From: CAYSRM01 sp964475205
GTDB lineage: Bacteria; Verrucomicrobiota; Kiritimatiellia; UBA8416; CAYSRM01
Direction: 5' to 3'
NCBI GenBank assembly: GCA_964475205.1
Contig: CAYYVQ010000022.1
Location: forward strand, 1 to 37,316
DNA length: 37,316 nucleotides
The stretch's first letter is position 1; every line of letters starts with the position of its first letter. The position numbers and the translations under genes were made by a program. Positions 33,603-37,316 of this stretch are shown in pieces. The notes under the pieces were generated by a model. That model searched no databases and had not been told where the DNA came from. It saw only the letters and a program-made list of their open reading frames with translations.

Positions 33603-33914
33603 TTCTACTGCCGGATTCAGGTTGAATTCTTATGGTTCTCACAGAGCTAGACCCGAAATAAGCGACCTGACAGCCATTAGCCAACGCAACAGTAGGAGCC
33701 GGTCAAGGAGGCAGATATTGATATACAAAGAGATGGCCGCGTTGAGAGCGGGAAGACAAGCAGAATCGGTGGTTGATGGTGTGCTCGCAGCAGGAAGACT
33801 CGCTTATTTTGGGGCTAGATGACGCCGAAGGGTAGCCAAAGGCAAAGGTAACGACCGAAAAGCGGCCTTGAGGAAGTCGGCGGCGAACATGTGGGCGTTC
33901 CTGTCCCGTTTGAT
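33583..33914. other. Intergenic region without a supported gene
   Basis: A 66-codon plus-strand frame (33622-33822) has no recognised family and no ribosome site. Nothing else is seen before the sulfatase tail. Confidence 0.3.
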
Positions 33915-35670
33915 TCAGTCTCGTATTTCTCCAGCCTGCTCAATGAAAGTCTTGTGTGTACGTTCCCATATTTTGGCCATTCGCTTGACCTTTCCGGGGT
34001 GTTTGGCGGCCAGGTTGTGCAGTTCAGAGCGGTCCGATTCCATATCGTAGAGTTCCCACTTGCCATGGTGAACAGCAACCAACTTCCATTTGCCCATGCG
34101 GAGCGCTCGGTGACCGATATGGCGTAAGAAAATACATTCTCGGTCAAGATCACACCCTTCCTGAATTGTCTTGGCCAGACTCACACCGGCCAGGTGCGGG
34201 GCTTCCTTGTCGCGCCATGCAGGGGAGGAAGTCTGACCTGCGAGATCTATCATGGTTGGCACGATGGCAACGAAATGGCTGGCCGTGTGGCGTAGTTCAC
34301 CGCGTGCATGAACCTATATACGGCACTTGAAATTCGGGAAGCGATGTATATTATTACAAATAAGGAGTTTACAATTTATTGCGCCCCCACCCAAAGGGTG
34401 CGGGCGAGCTTCCCGAATTTCAAGCCGCAAGGGGTTGCCGATTTCACTGCATCTGCTTCGTTCTGAGGTCTTCGGCATAGTTACTATAGCCGAAAACCTC
34501 ACGCCTTGCAGCTACAGCAAACTCGGCAACTGCCGTTTCTAGGATGAATCTCGTCAGGCCAATGGACAATTAGTGGAGATGCAATGCCGCCTTCGTGCAC
34601 CCACAATTTGTGATAGCGAAAAGGAGTATTAGCTGCTGTCGACCAGCCCGGCCCAAGGCACAAGTATGATTCGCCGGAACCGGGCACGGATCTCTTGTCG
34701 TGCCCGTCACCCCGGATGATCTGTTCGGCGCTTGCCCCATTGTCCGAAACAAACAATGTAACCGTGTTATCCCATCGCCCCATTTCCTTGAGTTGATCAA
34801 TTACGCGCCCAGCTTCGCGGTCCAGACGATGAATCATGGCGGCATGGACTTCCATCTTCCGTGCTTGAAACGCCTTCTGTTCAGGTGTCAGAGATTGCCA
34901 ACTGACTGCCCTTGGGGTTTCGCCCGAACCAATTTGCTTGGCAAGGGCTTCCGGCGAGAGATTCCATGACGGCTTGGTCTTGGGCTGACGAGGCGAAAGT
35001 CCGCAGTCAGCTATACCCATGTCCCGCAAGCGCTGCATTCTTATTTCACGCACATTGTCCCAGCCCTGGTCATACTTGCCCCGGTAGGCATCAATATCCT
35101 CCTGCGGAGCATGAAGCGGAAAATGTGGGCAATGAATGCGAGGTACATAAAAAACGGACTGTTCGAATGCTTATTGGCATGTTCCCTCAGAAACTCTATC
35201 GCCCGTTCTGCAATTGCCGTTGACGAGTAGTATCCATTATCGGGTTCGACTGGTGGCAAAGGCTGACCGTCCAAAGTGTGTTTTTTGACGGCAAAGTTCC
35301 TGTCATAATCACGAATATAGTAGGAATGGTCGAACCCACCATGCGCCACTGGCATGGGGAACTGGTTCACGTGCCATTTTCCAGAATGATAAGAGCGGTA
35401 CCCGAGGGGGCTCAAGTAGTGTGGCGCTGGTCTTCCCCAATCAGGCAGTTTCCCGTCTGCTGAGACCTTGGGTACCTGCTGGTAGTAGTTTCCCGTCAGA
35501 ATGCATGCGCGCGAGGGCCGGCATCGCCCGGTTGAGTAATGCTGCGTAAAGCGCACACCATTTGCCGCAAGGGCGTTGAGGTTCGGAGTTGATATCTCTC
35601 CGCCGTAGCATCCCGCATCCGAGAAACCCATATCATCGGCGACGATTACCAGAAAATTCGGTTGTTTCAT
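33915..35670 (-). pseudogene. Formylglycine-dependent sulfatase, broken by a frameshift and an insertion
   Basis: A sulfatase that would remove sulfate esters from glycans. The ATG at 35670 (AGGA 5 nt upstream) opens 'NFLVIVADDMGFSDAGCYGG' with metal-binding Asp residues. The formylglycine site is 'STGRCRPSRACILTG' (C-x-P-S-R). Near 35126-35130 one base is missing: 'YLAFIA' is followed by 'PHFPLHAPQEDIDAYRG' only in the next frame. That frame continues through 'GGIASPLIVHWPDEIH' to the element at 34313-34543, after which 'ARGELRHTASHFVAIVPTMI' resumes and the chain ends at 33915. It lies 76 nt downstream of the FAD_oxidored gene on the same strand. With two lesions it is not functional. Confidence 0.92.
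34313..34543. mobile_element. 231-bp MITE-like element inserted in the sulfatase gene
   Basis: The ends are imperfect inverted repeats: CCTATATACGGCACTTG on the left, and CCTAGAAACGGCAGTTG on the right read inward (14 of 17 equal). ATGAA is duplicated on both sides (34308-34312 and 34544-34548). There is no open frame. The inside is nearly all hairpin: 17-bp arms CTTGAAATTCGGGAAGC (34326-34342) and its complement (34408-34424) enclose an inner stem CGCCC-C-CACCC/GGGTG-C-GGGCG (34382-34406), and a further stem joins TGAGGT.TTCGGC.TAG to CTA..GCCGAA.ACCTCA (34464-34501). Deleting it with one ATGAA restores the codons for P-D-E-I-H-A-R-G-E-L-R. No transposase lies in the window, so mobilisation in trans is inferred. 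Confidence 0.85.
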
Positions 35671-35746
35671 TGTTTTCCTCAAATCGAGCGCAGCGGATCA
35701 GGCGCGGCCATTGGCCGCCGTGTACATCCGGCTTGTGCTACGAATT

Positions 35747-37096
35747 CTATTGCATTATAATTGATCCGCCTTGCGCCAAAGTCTCGCGGATCGCTCTCGT
35801 ATCTACGCTTTGGATCGGAATATCTTCCTTGATGGCGAGTGCACAGGCAACACCGGCGGCCTCTCCTGTCTGGTTCATGTTGACCATGACGCGCGCGGCG
35901 CTGAACGCCATCTTGTCAGCGTCCAGCATTCGGCCGGCAAGCACCAGGTTGGATATGCGGTTCTGCAGCAGGCAGCGCCACGGAATCTGGTAGCAGGTCG
36001 GATCCACATCCACGGGATCGCGCCAGCGTTTCCTCACCTGGTCTGCTCCCCGTTCGGGAATGACCACTTCTGTTCCGTCGAGGTAGCGGAAAGTGATGCC
36101 CGGGCCGTCAGCGTGGTGGATGTCAACGCGGTACGAGCCGTTCGCGATTGCGTCCTCAAATGGTCGACCTTTAAGAACGTCATCCCCGGTTAGGCGGTAA
36201 CTCGCGACGATTCGTCTTGTCTCCCTTGCGCCGATGACGGCGGCAAGGTCCACCAGGGCGATATCGCCGTGGGGCGGTCCGTATTTCCGAATCAGATCCA
36301 TGAGTGCCCGCACTTGGCGACGACCCTCGATCTCGGCATGTGAAAGCTGATCACCATCTGAGGTGTCGCAGTTGAAGACATGGCTATCCGCGCGCATCTG
36401 AATATCCGGCAAACCGGGAATCGGGCTGCCCCAGCCCCAGTCTGGATCAAGACCAAATTCTGCACCATGTTGGCGGATGCAATCTTGCCAGTCGAAGTCT
36501 CCGAGTGAGTTCATTCCCTTGATTTTGGCGCACAACGTGGGTGGTTGAAGTGTCTCTGGTTTAAAGGATGGCAGATTCAGATCGAGTGCAAGGTCGGCAT
36601 CGCCGGTCGCATCGATGAACTGACGCGCGCGAATCGCGCCTCTTCCATTCTTGTTTTCGAGAATGACCGCTGCAAGGGTGCCGTCCTCAACCACAGGGGC
36701 TGCGTAGAACGAATGAAGATATGGGACAATGCCATGACCGACAACAAGGTCGTCGATTTCGATCTTCAGTTCTTCCGTATTGATCCGGTAGGCAGGTGAG
36801 GGGTTTGACTGCGTAAGCACGGCGTTGCGTACTGAAAGTCGATCGAGAATTTCCTGTGTAAGTCCGCCGATGATCTGGCGTTCGCCAATGGTGTCGTGCA
36901 GGGAATGCCAGATATTGACATTTCCTGCCGTCGCCACGCCGCCGAAGCAGTTCTGTTTCTCGACGACGGCAACCCTCAAGCCAAGCCGGGCCGCCCGCAC
37001 TGCGGCAAACACACCGGTGCAACTACCGCCGACGACCGCAAGATCGACCTCGTCGACTACCGGTATCTCTCGTCCCGGCTCTCTGATGGTATTCAT
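35747..37096 (-). CDS. FAD-dependent oxidoreductase (FAD_oxidored family)
   Basis: A 449-residue flavoprotein of the PF12831 type, common beside sulfatases and glycan genes in PVC bacteria and of unknown substrate. 'VDLAVVGGSCTGVFAAVRAA' (17-36) is the FAD-binding Rossmann motif, 'VAVVEKQNCFGGVATAG' (43-59) binds the adenosine ribose and flavin, 'QFIDATGDADLALDL' (near 165) is the second conserved FAD motif, and 'NLVLAGRMLDADKMAFSAAR' (near 390) with 'QTGEAAGVACALA' (near 415) close the fold. AGGAG lies 6 nt before the ATG. No signal peptide, so it is cytoplasmic. It precedes the dead sulfatase on the same strand, so its former partner is lost. The gene itself is intact. Confidence 0.88.
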   Translation of the reverse strand: MNTIREPGREIPVVDEVDLAVVGGSCTGVFAAVRAARLGLRVAVVEKQNCFGGVATAGNVNIWHSLHDTIGERQIIGGLTQEILDRLSVRNAVLTQSNPSPAYRINTEELKIEIDDLVVGHGIVPYLHSFYAAPVVEDGTLAAVILENKNGRGAIRARQFIDATGDADLALDLNLPSFKPETLQPPTLCAKIKGMNSLGDFDWQDCIRQHGAEFGLDPDWGWGSPIPGLPDIQMRADSHVFNCDTSDGDQLSHAEIEGRRQVRALMDLIRKYGPPHGDIALVDLAAVIGARETRRIVASYRLTGDDVLKGRPFEDAIANGSYRVDIHHADGPGITFRYLDGTEVVIPERGADQVRKRWRDPVDVDPTCYQIPWRCLLQNRISNLVLAGRMLDADKMAFSAARVMVNMNQTGEAAGVACALAIKEDIPIQSVDTRAIRETLAQGGSIIMQ

Positions 37097-37160
37097 CGTC
37101 TCTCCTCTCGCAGAACGACGGAAGTGACTTTTTGGCGCGTATGCGACAATAAAGTCGATT

Positions 37161-37298
37161 TCATTGTTGTGTCAATTTCTTGATTATATGACGGTCACGA
37201 TGGCCTGGCACAGGCTGAGATGCTCCTGTTTCGGGGTTCTGATACCAATCATGTCGACCGTCATGGCGAATGAAAACACAGCCGAGTTTCTCCTTGAG
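37161..37298 (-). pseudogene. HicA-type toxin remnant lacking its N-terminus
   Basis: A 45-codon frame follows directly after an in-frame TGA (37301-37299) and reads 'LKEKLGCVFIRHDGRHDWYQ' then 'NPETGASQPVPGHRDRHIIK'. This is the HicA mRNA-interferase pattern ('lk..Gf...r..GsH.iy.np....v.vPrH...k...a..iik'), with the catalytic-type His (R-H-D-W) kept. The N-terminal ten or so residues with the start are absent. The frame ends in TGA at 37161, 64 nt before the FAD_oxidored start. No HicB antitoxin is visible downstream, where it would be expected. Confidence 0.6.
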
Positions 37299-37309
37299 TC
37301 ATATAATCA
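37181..37309. repeat. Perfect 12-bp inverted repeat around the HicA remnant
   Basis: TGATTATATGAC (37181-37192) and GTCATATAATCA (37298-37309) are exact complements 105 nt apart. One arm lies in the codons for the HicA tail, the other exactly where the HicA N-terminus is lost. Confidence 0.75.
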
Positions 37310-37316
37310 GGCTAGT

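Noticed and set aside
34254..34269. TGGCACGATGGCAACG as a sigma-54 site
   Set aside because: The -12 GC is absent at the right spacing, and it is inside sulfatase codons.

Overview
The window looks like chromosome from an anaerobic, polysaccharide-degrading bacterium of the PVC group, most like Lentisphaerota or Kiritimatiellota. This is an inference from gene content: an Rnf complex, a lone type IV prepilin-like protein with the usual N-terminal methylation motif, Gfo/Idh/MocA dehydrogenases, a rhamnogalacturonan-lyase-like exoenzyme, a formylglycine sulfatase and an FAD_oxidored protein. No rRNA, tRNA or CRISPR array was seen.

Left part (1-24.7 kb) is compact and mostly intact. A leftward operon runs from an AAC(3)-fold protein through a DUF4910/M28-like::AAC(3) fusion to rnfC and the first codons of rnfD, each junction being a 4-nt start/stop overlap. 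Rightward lie a Gfo/Idh dehydrogenase and a class III aminotransferase, then hom, aspartokinase, citramalate synthase and valS (aspartate-family and isoleucine synthesis by the citramalate route). These are followed by two lipoproteins on opposite strands, with a frameshifted SmpA/BamE-like remnant beside the second. Next come a DHH phosphoesterase, a prepilin-like gene with a close match to a sigma-54 promoter, a structured leader with terminator ahead of a 1002-residue PcRGLX/YetA-like secreted enzyme, an ABC-class ATPase (PF09818) and a class II photolyase. metF converges on the photolyase across an intrinsic terminator.

Right part (25.7-37.3 kb) is looser and full of decay. It holds a URO-D C-terminal remnant, a second Gfo/Idh dehydrogenase, a DPS-like thioferritin, remnants of a Phd antitoxin, a PIN toxin and a HicA toxin, and a sulfatase pseudogene. 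Set in this region is an intact NtrC-type two-component system, divergent from a small lipoprotein and a secreted coiled-coil protein. That divergent pair has its own sigma-54 promoter, nearly identical to the one before the prepilin gene, which suggests a shared envelope or surface regulon.

The clearest new object is a 231-bp noncoding, hairpin-rich MITE-like element. It is inserted in the sulfatase gene with a 5-bp target duplication (ATGAA), and removing it plus one duplication copy restores the reading frame exactly. A diverged relative with similar ends and length lies about 0.7 kb away.
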